A stretch of DNA of 64,000 bases. It comes from Jeotgalibacillus sp. R-1-5s-1. GTDB taxonomy: Bacteria; Bacillota; Bacilli; Bacillales; Jeotgalibacillaceae. The position numbers and the translations under genes were made by a program. The notes under the pieces were generated by a model that had not been told where the DNA came from, searched no databases, and saw nothing but the letters and a program-made list of their open reading frames with translations. Shown in pieces: positions 17,308 to 25,531 of this stretch. Position 1 is the first letter of the stretch, and the number at the start of each line of letters is the position of its first letter. The stretch is taken from the NCBI RefSeq assembly GCF_004405105.1, contig NZ_SORW01000023.1, positions 1 to 64,000 on the forward strand, in the 5' to 3' direction.

Positions 17308-18248
17308 CCGCTTCCTTTAAAGGAATTGACGCATTTATACTGGAAAACGATAGTTTAAAAGCCGTTATTTTACCAGACTTCGGTGGAAAGCTTGCCAGTC
17401 TTTATGATAAAAAAGCGGACTACGAATGGCTTTATCAGTCACATCTTGAGGAACTGAGGCTTCCTCATTATGGCGCAAGTTTCGGCGATTATACGCCGAG
17501 CGGTTTTGATGAGATGTTCCCTGGTATCGACAAAGGTCCTCACCCTTTAAACGGAAAAATCGTACCGGATCACGGGGAAGTCTGGGCCATGCCGTGGCTG
17601 GTCGTTGCTAAAGGGGAAACGTGGATCACAATGAGCGTGGAAAGCCCGGTATTCCCATATAAGCTGGAGAAAACCGTCACCCTGCTAAAAGACGGACTGG
17701 AGTTCCGCTACAAGGCAGAAAATACTGGGGAAGCACCATTTTCATATATCTGGACACCGCATGCGCTGCTTAACATGAATGAACACACAAAAATTGAAGT
17801 GCCGGAAGACTGCACAGAGGTGATCACCGTTGAAAAAGGCACAAAGCACCTGGGCGAATGGGGAACACACCATCCTTATCCCGTCACCACTTCGAAAGGC
17901 ACAGGAGAACAGCTTGACCTGTCGAGAATGGAACCAATCGAAGCTGAAACAGTCGAAAAGTTTTATTTTCTCAACCGGATGAAACAGGGCTGGTGCAGAA
18001 CGGTCCAGGAAGACCTCGGACGAAAACTTGTCTATACCTTCGATCCGGAAAAGGTTCCATATCTGGGCGTCTGGAAAACGCACGGAGGCTTCCAGGGAGA
18101 CTACAACTTCGCACTCGAGCCCTGCACAGGCATCTACGACGACGTCTATGTCGCAGAAAAAATAGACAAAGTCTCAAAAATCCCGCCAGAATCCAACCAT
18201 AAATGGGTCTTCACCATGACCCTGGATGACGTTGGGGAAATGGAATAA
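17304..18248 (+). CDS. galM: Aldose 1-epimerase-like protein, probable galactose mutarotase
   Basis: Predicted 314-residue protein of the galactose-mutarotase-like superfamily, with PDFGGKLASLYD near the start and PDHGEVWAMPW near residue 87 as the conserved strand-histidine pattern. It is assigned to interconvert the anomers of galactose before phosphorylation. It is divergent from E. coli GalM, and another hexose substrate is possible. ATGA overlap with galT supports a role in the same pathway. The last 200 bases use more C-ending codons than the rest; I cannot say why. Confidence 0.75.
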   Translation: MTASFKGIDAFILENDSLKAVILPDFGGKLASLYDKKADYEWLYQSHLEELRLPHYGASFGDYTPSGFDEMFPGIDKGPHPLNGKIVPDHGEVWAMPWLVVAKGETWITMSVESPVFPYKLEKTVTLLKDGLEFRYKAENTGEAPFSYIWTPHALLNMNEHTKIEVPEDCTEVITVEKGTKHLGEWGTHHPYPVTTSKGTGEQLDLSRMEPIEAETVEKFYFLNRMKQGWCRTVQEDLGRKLVYTFDPEKVPYLGVWKTHGGFQGDYNFALEPCTGIYDDVYVAEKIDKVSKIPPESNHKWVFTMTLDDVGEME

Positions 18249-18262
18249 AACATCTTGAAAAC

Positions 18263-18312
18263 ATGCCGGGTCATTCCGCAGAAAGTCTGCAGAATAACCC
18301 GGCATTTTATTT
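18263..18312 (+). terminator. Terminator after galM
   Basis: ATGCCGGGT and ATTCCGCAGA pair with TCTGCAGAAT and ACCCGGCAT with small mismatches, followed by a T-rich run. Confidence 0.88.
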
Positions 18313-18448
18313 GTCCGATCGCCAACTGAAACAATGTCATCTAAACCTTAAATTTCACGCGGTAAACAACTTAATAAAGCGCGATCCAACCTCCGCGTCA
18401 AACAGTTACTGAACTGACTTTGAAAGCAGACTCAGTGACTGTCGGGCG

Positions 18449-18634
18449 ATTCCTTCACTCACGCTACTTATTCGATCGTTCCAAAAATTAATCCCTTCCT
18501 TTGAGAAATTAATTCCTTCTTTCCGGAAAATCATTCCTTCACAAGCACTCAAACCATCCATTTTCCCTTCATAACACCACCTTAATCACCTCACAACCCA
18601 ACACAATTCCTTCATTCCAGTTCACCATTCCATC
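18449..18634 (+). repeat. 21-bp phased array, core ATTCCTTC
   Basis: ATTCCTTC or one- to two-base variants begin at 18449, 18470, 18491, 18512 and 18533, each 21 bp apart. A second in-phase pair lies at 18606 and 18627. Between 18541 and 18605 the word is degenerate. Neighbouring out-of-phase copies also occur. It lies between the gal and sugar-transport units. Confidence 0.75.
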
Positions 18635-18741
18635 ATTACACGCCCCCTCATTTGCCGCGAAACCACTCTCACTCTTGCACCAAAAACATCCGCGTCAAAC
18701 ATCCTTTCCCTCAAAAAATAGTGGACTTACAACCCAACAAA

Positions 18742-18796
18742 GGACCGTTCCCACCCGGAGACTCCTATGGTGGAAAGCGTAGGGTGAGGACGGTCC
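18742..18796. repeat. Dispersed palindromic element, short copy 3
   Basis: GGACCGT (18742-18748) and ACGGTCC (18790-18796) flank CACCC / GGGTG and a GACTCCT core. The central hairpin of copies 1 and 2 is missing. It is a trimmed or internally deleted version of the same element. Confidence 0.65.
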
Positions 18797-18831
18797 GGTT
18801 CTCAAATAAACACACAAACCCCACCCACCTA

Positions 18832-18897
18832 TTTTACTAAAAAATTTTCAGTTAATTTACTAAAACATATTGACTCAAACAAATAATTTTACTAAAA
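18832..18897. promoter_or_regulatory. Three operator palindromes in the sugar-transporter promoter
   Basis: TTTTACTAAAA occurs at 18832-18842 and 18887-18897, with a one-mismatch copy ATTTACTAAAA at 18855-18865. Centres are 23 and 32 bp apart. The third overlaps the -10 region. The likely binder is the LacI-type regulator encoded at 27.6 kb, which is inference. Confidence 0.65.
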
Positions 18898-18898
18898 T
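18870..18898 (+). promoter_or_regulatory. Sigma-A promoter of the galactoside transport operon
   Basis: TTGACT (18870-18875), 17-bp spacer, TAAAAT (18893-18898), with an operator palindrome over the spacer and -10. Confidence 0.72.
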
Positions 18899-18906
18899 AT
18901 AATCAA

Positions 18907-18921
18907 ATGTAAGCGGTTTCT
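18907..18921 (+). promoter_or_regulatory. Catabolite-responsive element (cre)
   Basis: ATGTAAGCGGTTTCT fits the CcpA consensus WTGNAARCGNWWWCA except at the last base. It lies at about the transcription start of the transport operon, where CcpA would block initiation or elongation. Confidence 0.65.
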
Positions 18922-18997
18922 TTCAAAGGGACAAACACAGCAGCTTGGATGAAGATCGCTCGCATCAAATTATTCATTTTAACAAGGGGGAACAAAA

Positions 18998-20302
18998 ATG
19001 AAGAAATGGTGGTCGGCAACAGGTTTAGTCGCTGCAAGTGCAATGATGTTGGCAGGATGTTCAGGAACAGACGGTGGAAACGGCTCGTCAGGTGATGGTG
19101 AAGGCGGAAAAACGACGTTAACAGCCTGGGCATGGAACGTAAACGTTGGTGCTTTGAACGATGCGATGGAAATGTATCAGGAAGAAAACCCGGATGTTGA
19201 AATTCAGGTCGAGGATTTAGGGCGTCTTGATGTTTATGACAAGCTGTCTACGGGTCTTGCTGCAGGCGGTGTCGGACTTCCGGATATCGTACTCGTGGAG
19301 GATGACCGTATCGGCGGTTACGCAACAGCGTTCCCGGATGGATTTGTGAATCTGTCGGATATGGGATTTGATGACAATGCTGATTTGTTCCCATCATTCA
19401 AACAGGAGCTTGCACAGGTAGACGGATCTTATTATGCAATGCCGTTTGATGCAGGTCCAGGAGGTATGTTCTACCGCAGAGGGCTGTTCGAGCAGGCTGG
19501 TGTGAACGCGGATGAAATCGAAACGTGGGATGATTTCTTAGAAGCTGGTAAGAAAATTAAAGAAGAAACAGGCGCATTTGCAATGCCGCTTGATAAATTC
19601 AAGGATGATCCAACTTTCCGTATGATGCTGAATCAGCTTGGCACTTACTACTTTGATGAAAATGGAAACATTGATCTGACAAGTGACGAAGCGGTTATGG
19701 CGATGGAGAAGCTGATCGAATTTGAAGAAGCTGAACTGATTAAAGAAGTAGACGGCTGGAATGGTGTTGTTTCAGCAACGGTTGATAATTCTGTTGCGGC
19801 GATCCCGTTTGGCGCTTGGTACTACGGAACAATCATTGATCAGGCTGCTGATTCATCAGGTGACTGGGGCGTATTCCTGCTTCCGGCATTTGAAGAAGGT
19901 GGCAACCGTGCATCTAACCTTGGTGGTTCAAGCTGGATGATCCCTGCTGGTGGAGAAAATGAGGAAGCGGCTTATGAGTTCCTTGAGTACTTCTCTACAA
20001 CACCTGAAGTTCAACTTGTAGCGATGCAGGATTACGGTTTATTCCCATCATTGAACTCAACGTATGAAGAAGAACTGTTCACAAGTGAAGATGAATTCTT
20101 TGGCGGACAGAAGATCTGGGAGCTGTTTGCAAACCAGATGGCAGACGTTGAAACACCTTACTACACTGAAGATTATGCGATTGGTTTAGATGAAGCGATT
20201 AAAGCGCAGGCGGATGCCTTTAATGGTATGGATCCTGCAGAAGCATTGAAAGCAGCGGCGGAACGTCTGGCAGAACGGACGGATCGTGAAATCAATAACT
20301 AA
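18998..20302 (+). CDS. Extracellular sugar-binding lipoprotein of an ABC importer
   Basis: Predicted 434-residue solute-binding protein of the CUT1 family. A lipobox LAGC with C21 follows a short signal peptide, so it is anchored outside the membrane. A glycine/serine-rich linker precedes the binding domain. The neighbouring alpha- and beta-galactosidase genes suggest galacto-oligosaccharides such as raffinose, melibiose or galactan fragments as ligands; specificity cannot be read directly. It begins the operon with AAGGGGG ahead of ATG, and a terminator-like hairpin follows it, as is common after genes for abundant binding proteins. Confidence 0.9.
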   Translation: MKKWWSATGLVAASAMMLAGCSGTDGGNGSSGDGEGGKTTLTAWAWNVNVGALNDAMEMYQEENPDVEIQVEDLGRLDVYDKLSTGLAAGGVGLPDIVLVEDDRIGGYATAFPDGFVNLSDMGFDDNADLFPSFKQELAQVDGSYYAMPFDAGPGGMFYRRGLFEQAGVNADEIETWDDFLEAGKKIKEETGAFAMPLDKFKDDPTFRMMLNQLGTYYFDENGNIDLTSDEAVMAMEKLIEFEEAELIKEVDGWNGVVSATVDNSVAAIPFGAWYYGTIIDQAADSSGDWGVFLLPAFEEGGNRASNLGGSSWMIPAGGENEEAAYEFLEYFSTTPEVQLVAMQDYGLFPSLNSTYEEELFTSEDEFFGGQKIWELFANQMADVETPYYTEDYAIGLDEAIKAQADAFNGMDPAEALKAAAERLAERTDREINN

Positions 20303-20313
20303 CTGACAAGAAA

Positions 20314-20352
20314 AGAGATTTAGCAGGACCCATTGCTAAATCTCTTCTTCTT
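20314..20352 (+). terminator. Intra-operon attenuating hairpin after the binding-protein gene
   Basis: Perfect 12-bp stem AGAGATTTAGCA (20314-20325) / TGCTAAATCTCT (20334-20345) followed by TCTTCTTTT. It probably lets the binding protein be made in excess over the permeases. Confidence 0.75.
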
Positions 20353-20381
20353 TTAAATGAACGAGTGAAAGAAGGTAGAAG

Positions 20382-21236
20382 ATGAGATCAAAAACGTTAG
20401 TACCTTATATGTTTGTTGCACCAGCCGTTATATTATTCTCTATTTTTATGGCCTATCCGATTATCTACTCTTTTATCTTAAGCTTTCAGTCAGGACAGGG
20501 AAGCAATATGGAGTTTACAGGACTGGACAACTTCGCGCGGCTTTTCAGTGATGATATTTTTATTACTGCACTTAAAAACACTTTTATCTTATTAATTATT
20601 CAAGTACCGATTATGATTTTCCTCGCACTCATTATTGCGAATCTATTGAACTCAGCATTACTGAAATTTAAAGGCGTATTCCGGGTATCGTTTTTCCTGC
20701 CGGCAGTAACGTCATTAGTAGCTTACTCGATTATTTTTTCAATCATGCTGATGAACGACGGGGTTGTGAACCAGTTTATTACAGCAATTGGACTCGACAG
20801 TATCCCATGGCTTTCAGATCCTTTCTGGGCAAAAGCATCTCTAATCATTGCGATGACGTGGAGATGGGTGGGTTATAATATGGTCATTTTCCTTGCAGGA
20901 CTTCAGAATATTCCAGAAGAGCTTTATGAAGCAGCGAGTATGGATGGCGCAAGTAAAATCAGACAGTTTTTCTCGATTACGATTCCGAACTTAAAGCCGG
21001 TTATTTTGTTTACTGTGATTCTTTCAACAATTGGAACACTTCAGTTATTCGATGAGCCGTTTGTTTTAACAAAAGGTGGACCGAGTGATGCAACGCTGAC
21101 AATCGGTATGTACCTTTACCAGACAGGCTTCCGATTCTTTGATTTCGGTTATGCTTCAACGATTGCATACGTTATCGTAATCCTTATTGCGATCATGACA
21201 TTTATCCAATTTAAAGTGACGGGTGATCAGGAATGA
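20382..21236 (+). CDS. Sugar ABC transporter permease (MalF type)
   Basis: Integral membrane subunit of 284 residues with about six transmembrane segments. The EAA loop that contacts the ATPase is visible as EELYEAASMDGASKIRQFF near residue 185. It pairs with the next permease and the lipoprotein to form a CUT1 importer. No ATPase gene lies in the cluster, so a shared MsmX-type ATPase elsewhere is likely, by analogy with Bacillus. The stop overlaps the next start by four bases. Confidence 0.92.
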   Translation: MRSKTLVPYMFVAPAVILFSIFMAYPIIYSFILSFQSGQGSNMEFTGLDNFARLFSDDIFITALKNTFILLIIQVPIMIFLALIIANLLNSALLKFKGVFRVSFFLPAVTSLVAYSIIFSIMLMNDGVVNQFITAIGLDSIPWLSDPFWAKASLIIAMTWRWVGYNMVIFLAGLQNIPEELYEAASMDGASKIRQFFSITIPNLKPVILFTVILSTIGTLQLFDEPFVLTKGGPSDATLTIGMYLYQTGFRFFDFGYASTIAYVIVILIAIMTFIQFKVTGDQE

Positions 21237-22057
21237 AAACACAAAACAAAATTAAAAAAGTGTCGTTATTAGTCGTGTTAATCATTGGTGCACTCGTGTC
21301 ACTGTTCCCGTTTTACTGGGCAGCGATCGGGGCAACGAATACGAGTGGAAGTATGTTCTCGAAGCCTCCAACTCTGATTCCGGGCAGCATGCTGATGGAG
21401 AATATCCGCAACCTGGATGAGTCAATCGGTATTAGCCGTGTCATGTTTAACTCTTTATTTATTGCTACAACGTACACCATTTTAGCTTTATTTATCTGTA
21501 CAATGGCTGCTTATGCATTTGCGAAATTCCAGTTCCCTGGACGCAATGTCATTTTTACGATTTTTCTTTTGTCGATGATGGTACCGTATCACGCCACGAT
21601 CATTCCGCTGTTTAAAATGATGGCTGCGCTTAACTGGCTGAATACGTATCAGGCGGTTATTTTACCAAACCTGGCTTATCCGTTTGCGATTTTCTTAATG
21701 AGACAAAATCTGCTGGCGTTTCCAACGTCACTCATTGAAGCAGCAAGGATTGACGGAGCGGGTGAGTGGAAAATCTTTTTCCGCATCGTACTTCCGTCCA
21801 TGAAGCCGGCATTGGCTGCAACTGCGATTTTCTTGTTCCTGTACCAGTGGAACAGCTTCCTGTGGCCGTTAATCGCGCTTTCTACAACGGATATGTACAC
21901 GTTCCCTGTGGCACTTTCAACATTATTTGGCCTTTCGCGTATCGATTATGGTCAGGTTATGGCCGGGGTAACCATTGCAACGATTCCAATCATTATATTC
22001 TTCCTCCTTCTGCAGCGTCAGTTTATCTCAGGGATGCTTGGAAGCGCAGTGAAATAA
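21233..22057 (+). CDS. Sugar ABC transporter permease (MalG type)
   Basis: Second permease of the CUT1 importer, 274 residues and about six membrane spans. Its EAA loop is IEAARIDGAGEWKIFFRIVLP. It overlaps the upstream permease through ATGA, so translation is coupled. The Shine-Dalgarno of the next gene (AAGGAG) overlaps its stop codon, making the whole unit one operon. Confidence 0.92.
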   Translation: MKTQNKIKKVSLLVVLIIGALVSLFPFYWAAIGATNTSGSMFSKPPTLIPGSMLMENIRNLDESIGISRVMFNSLFIATTYTILALFICTMAAYAFAKFQFPGRNVIFTIFLLSMMVPYHATIIPLFKMMAALNWLNTYQAVILPNLAYPFAIFLMRQNLLAFPTSLIEAARIDGAGEWKIFFRIVLPSMKPALAATAIFLFLYQWNSFLWPLIALSTTDMYTFPVALSTLFGLSRIDYGQVMAGVTIATIPIIIFFLLLQRQFISGMLGSAVK

Positions 22058-22070
22058 GGAGACTCAGGCG

Positions 22071-24323
22071 ATGCCGATATTTGTTCATGAATCCAGACAA
22101 TTTCATCTGCAGGGCAGAAACGTCAGCTATGTGATCCGTCTGCTGGACAACGGACAGCTTGAGCAGACGTACTTTGGAAAAAAGGTAGCGGATCGGAGTG
22201 ATTTCTCCGGTCTCGCTCCTTTACCGGCTGAACCGCTTGGGAACGCCAACTTTCCAATAAAGGATAGCCCGTTTTCTCTTGAATGGAGCAGACAGGAGTA
22301 TCCTTCATTCGGCACTTCTGATTTCCGGGAACCAGCCATAGAGCTGACGGAATCAATTGGATCGAAGCTGACTCATTTCACCTTCTCTTCTTACGAGACT
22401 GTAAAAGGGAAACCCGCACTTGCAGGGCTTCCTGCGGTATATGCAGAGACGGAAGACGAATGCGAAACGTTGAAAATCACCCTGGAGGATGCTGTTTTAA
22501 ATGCTCGCCTCATTCTTTCTTACACTGTTTTTCATAATCGGGACGTCATTATAAGACATGTGGAACTGAAAAATACAGGTGCTGAATCATTCAGGATCAA
22601 CCGCCTGATAAGTGCTTCAATCGATTTACCTCATTCGGATTTTGAACGGATTCAGCTTGATGGCGCTTGGATCCGCGAGCGCCATCTTAACCGCTCGAAG
22701 CTGCAGCCGGGTCTTCACATCATAGATAGCAAGAAGGGAGTCAGCAGTTCCTGGCACAATCCTTTTCTTGCTCTTTGTTCACCTGATACTTCGGAAAACG
22801 AAGGGGAAGCAATCGGCCTGAATCTCATTTACAGCGGGAATTTCAGAGCGATTGTTGAAGTAGACACCTATGACACAACGCGGCTGATGATCGGATTAAA
22901 TCCGTTTGATTTCAGCTGGGCGCTTGGATCTGGTGAATCTTTTCAAACACCTGAAGCTGTGCTTGTCTATTCCGCATCAGGCTTAAACGGCATGAGCCAG
23001 AGCTTCCATTCTTTATATCAGGATCGGCTGATCAGAGGAGCATGGAAAACAAAGGAGCGCCCGGTGCTGTTGAATAACTGGGAAGCCACTTACTTTGACT
23101 TCGATGAAAAAAAGCTTGTCAGTCTGGCTGATTCAGCATCGGATCTCGGCATTGAACTTTTTGTACTCGATGACGGCTGGTTTGAAGGACGCAACAACGA
23201 TACGACTTCACTTGGTGACTGGACCGCTGATCTGAAAAAGCTGCCGGAAGGTCTTGGCAGCCTGGCTGATAAAGTGAGAGAAAAGAAGGTTTCATTCGGG
23301 ATCTGGGTCGAACCCGAGATGATCTCTGAAAAGAGCCGTTTATATGACACGCATCCGGATTGGGTGCTTCGTGCTCCACATCGTCCACACACACCGGGGC
23401 GACATCAGATGGTACTGGATCTGACAAAGCGGGACGTGCAGGACTATATAATAGATGCAATTTGCGAGGTTCTGGAAGAATCAAATGCTTCTTACGTAAA
23501 ATGGGATATGAACCGGACGCTGACAGAAGTGTATTCAGACTCACTTCCTGCAGATCGTCAAGGAGAGGTACTGCACCGCTATACACTCGGTTTATACAGG
23601 GTGCTCGATGCGATTACATCAAGATTTCCGGACGTCTTGTTTGAATCATGTGCAAGTGGCGGGAATCGGTTTGATCCCGGTATGCTTTACTATATGCCAC
23701 AAACGTGGACGAGCGATAATACGGATGCCGTTGAACGCTTAAAAATCCAGTATGGCACGTCTCTGGTCTATCCGATTTCTGCTATGGGCGCGCACGTCTC
23801 TGCGGTTCCGAATCATCAGACCGGCCGAGTTACACCACTTGATTTCAGGTTTCATGTGGCGATGTTTGGTGCGTTCGGATATGAGCTGGATCCTGAAAAA
23901 ATGGATGAAGCAGACAGGCAAACGGTTGCAAAGCAGATTAAACGTTTTAAAAATGAGAGAAACCTTCTGCAATTTGGTACCTTTTATCGACTGCTGAGTC
24001 CGTTTGAAGGGAATGATACGGCCTGGATGACCGTCAACAAAGATCAGTCTGAAGCCATCGTCGCATTTTACCGGGTGCTCGCACAGCCGAACAGCGGAAT
24101 GAGCAGGATTAAATTAGCCGGTTTACATCCGGAATCAGAATATGAAGTAGAGTGGCAGGAAGGCAGCCGTATCAAGACGCGTACTTATTATGGGGATGAA
24201 CTGATGAACATAGGCTGGCAGCTGCCACCATTTTATAACGGTACGGTAAAGACCGCACACACACATTTTTATGGGGATTTTCAGTCAGCTGTATGGAAGT
24301 TCAGGGAGGTAAAGAAAGGATGA
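22071..24323 (+). CDS. Alpha-galactosidase, glycoside hydrolase family 36
   Basis: Hydrolyses terminal alpha-galactosyl residues of melibiose, raffinose and similar sugars. The 750-residue protein has the GH36 N-terminal beta-domain, then the barrel with LDDGWFEGRNNDT near residue 367, nucleophile D479 in KWDMNR, SCASGGNRFD near 526 and acid/base D549 in WTSDNTDAV. There is no signal peptide, so it acts in the cytoplasm on imported oligosaccharides. The start follows AAGGAG; its stop overlaps galK. Confidence 0.95.
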   Translation: MPIFVHESRQFHLQGRNVSYVIRLLDNGQLEQTYFGKKVADRSDFSGLAPLPAEPLGNANFPIKDSPFSLEWSRQEYPSFGTSDFREPAIELTESIGSKLTHFTFSSYETVKGKPALAGLPAVYAETEDECETLKITLEDAVLNARLILSYTVFHNRDVIIRHVELKNTGAESFRINRLISASIDLPHSDFERIQLDGAWIRERHLNRSKLQPGLHIIDSKKGVSSSWHNPFLALCSPDTSENEGEAIGLNLIYSGNFRAIVEVDTYDTTRLMIGLNPFDFSWALGSGESFQTPEAVLVYSASGLNGMSQSFHSLYQDRLIRGAWKTKERPVLLNNWEATYFDFDEKKLVSLADSASDLGIELFVLDDGWFEGRNNDTTSLGDWTADLKKLPEGLGSLADKVREKKVSFGIWVEPEMISEKSRLYDTHPDWVLRAPHRPHTPGRHQMVLDLTKRDVQDYIIDAICEVLEESNASYVKWDMNRTLTEVYSDSLPADRQGEVLHRYTLGLYRVLDAITSRFPDVLFESCASGGNRFDPGMLYYMPQTWTSDNTDAVERLKIQYGTSLVYPISAMGAHVSAVPNHQTGRVTPLDFRFHVAMFGAFGYELDPEKMDEADRQTVAKQIKRFKNERNLLQFGTFYRLLSPFEGNDTAWMTVNKDQSEAIVAFYRVLAQPNSGMSRIKLAGLHPESEYEVEWQEGSRIKTRTYYGDELMNIGWQLPPFYNGTVKTAHTHFYGDFQSAVWKFREVKKG

Positions 24324-25513
24324 TCAGAATGAAGACGATCACAGAAGCGTTTATCAGTCAGTTTGGAGGAAGCAGTGAAGAGGTCCGCGTGTTTTTTGCG
24401 CCAGGACGTGTGAATCTGATTGGCGAGCATATTGATTACAATGGTGGGCATGTCCTTCCGTGTGCACTTGAGATTGGCACTTATCTGGCTGTGAGAAAAC
24501 GTTCTGATTCCAAACTTCTTTTTTACTCGAAAAACTTTCAAGATAAAGGTGTAATTGAAGCGGACCTCTCAACGCTTGTCAACGATCCGGCGCACAGCTG
24601 GGCGAACTATCCGAAGGGGGTCATCAGCTTCCTTTCAGACCGGATCGGGTCAGAAGGGTATGAATTTTATTTCTGCGGCAATATCCCTAATGGAGCGGGG
24701 TTATCCTCGTCTGCTTCTATTGAACTCGTCACAGCTGTCTGCCTCAATGAAATGAATGGAATCGGACTGTCAAACATGGAGCTTGTTAAGCTGAGTCAGC
24801 AGGTGGAAAACCAGTTCATCGGTGTGAACTGCGGTATTATGGATCAATTTGCAGTCGGGTTTGGTGAAGCAGATCAGGCGGTTTTGTTAAATTGTGAAAC
24901 GCTTGAATACCGCTATGTCCCGCTGAATCTGCCTAACCACTCGATCGTCATTGCCAATACGAATAAACAGCGCGGGCTCGCTGATTCTGCTTACAATGAG
25001 CGCAGAGCGGTGTGTGAGTCGGCACTTGAGAAAATAAAAACTGAATTTCCAATTCAGGAGCTGTGTCATTTAAATGAAGGTCAGCTTCCTCAGGCAGAGC
25101 GTTTGTTAAATGATGAAGAAAAACAGCGGGTGCGTCATGTGGTAACTGAAAATGAGCGCACTTTAAAAGCGGTTGAGGTGCTTGAGCAGGATGATTTGTT
25201 TGCCTTTGGCGACCTTATGAAGACTTCTCACGTTTCACTGCGTGATGATTATGAAGTATCCTGCCATGAGCTGGATGTGATGGTTGAGGCAGCGTGGAGA
25301 CAGAAAGGTGTTGTCGGCGCAAGAATGACGGGAGCCGGCTTTGGCGGCTGCACTGTTAACATCGTGGAAGATCAGCATGTCGAATCATTTAAAGCCAATG
25401 TTAAAGAAGAATATACAGCAAAAACAGGATTAGTTCCTGACTTCTACACCGTAAAAGTGGGTCGTGGAACGCGTGAACTGACAGGTGAAGAAGTAACGCA
25501 GCTTCAGCTTTAA
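24320..25513 (+). CDS. galK: Galactokinase
   Basis: Phosphorylates galactose at C1, the first Leloir step. GHMP-kinase motifs are clear: GRVNLIGEHIDYNGG near residue 29, NGAGLSSSASIEL near 124 and MTGAGFGGC near the C-terminus. I chose ATG at 24320, which overlaps the alpha-galactosidase stop (ATGA) and follows GGAGG by about ten bases, giving 397 residues; ATG at 24329 and 24293 are alternatives. It separates the alpha-galactosidase gene from the beta-galactosidase gene within the same operon. Confidence 0.95.
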   Translation: MIRMKTITEAFISQFGGSSEEVRVFFAPGRVNLIGEHIDYNGGHVLPCALEIGTYLAVRKRSDSKLLFYSKNFQDKGVIEADLSTLVNDPAHSWANYPKGVISFLSDRIGSEGYEFYFCGNIPNGAGLSSSASIELVTAVCLNEMNGIGLSNMELVKLSQQVENQFIGVNCGIMDQFAVGFGEADQAVLLNCETLEYRYVPLNLPNHSIVIANTNKQRGLADSAYNERRAVCESALEKIKTEFPIQELCHLNEGQLPQAERLLNDEEKQRVRHVVTENERTLKAVEVLEQDDLFAFGDLMKTSHVSLRDDYEVSCHELDVMVEAAWRQKGVVGARMTGAGFGGCTVNIVEDQHVESFKANVKEEYTAKTGLVPDFYTVKVGRGTRELTGEEVTQLQL

Positions 25514-25531
25514 TGGAGGAGGAATCAGACG

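Noticed and set aside
23119-23586. Minus-strand open frame inside the alpha-galactosidase gene
   Set aside because: It covers the conserved catalytic region of GH36 in antisense and has no ribosome-binding site or family similarity.
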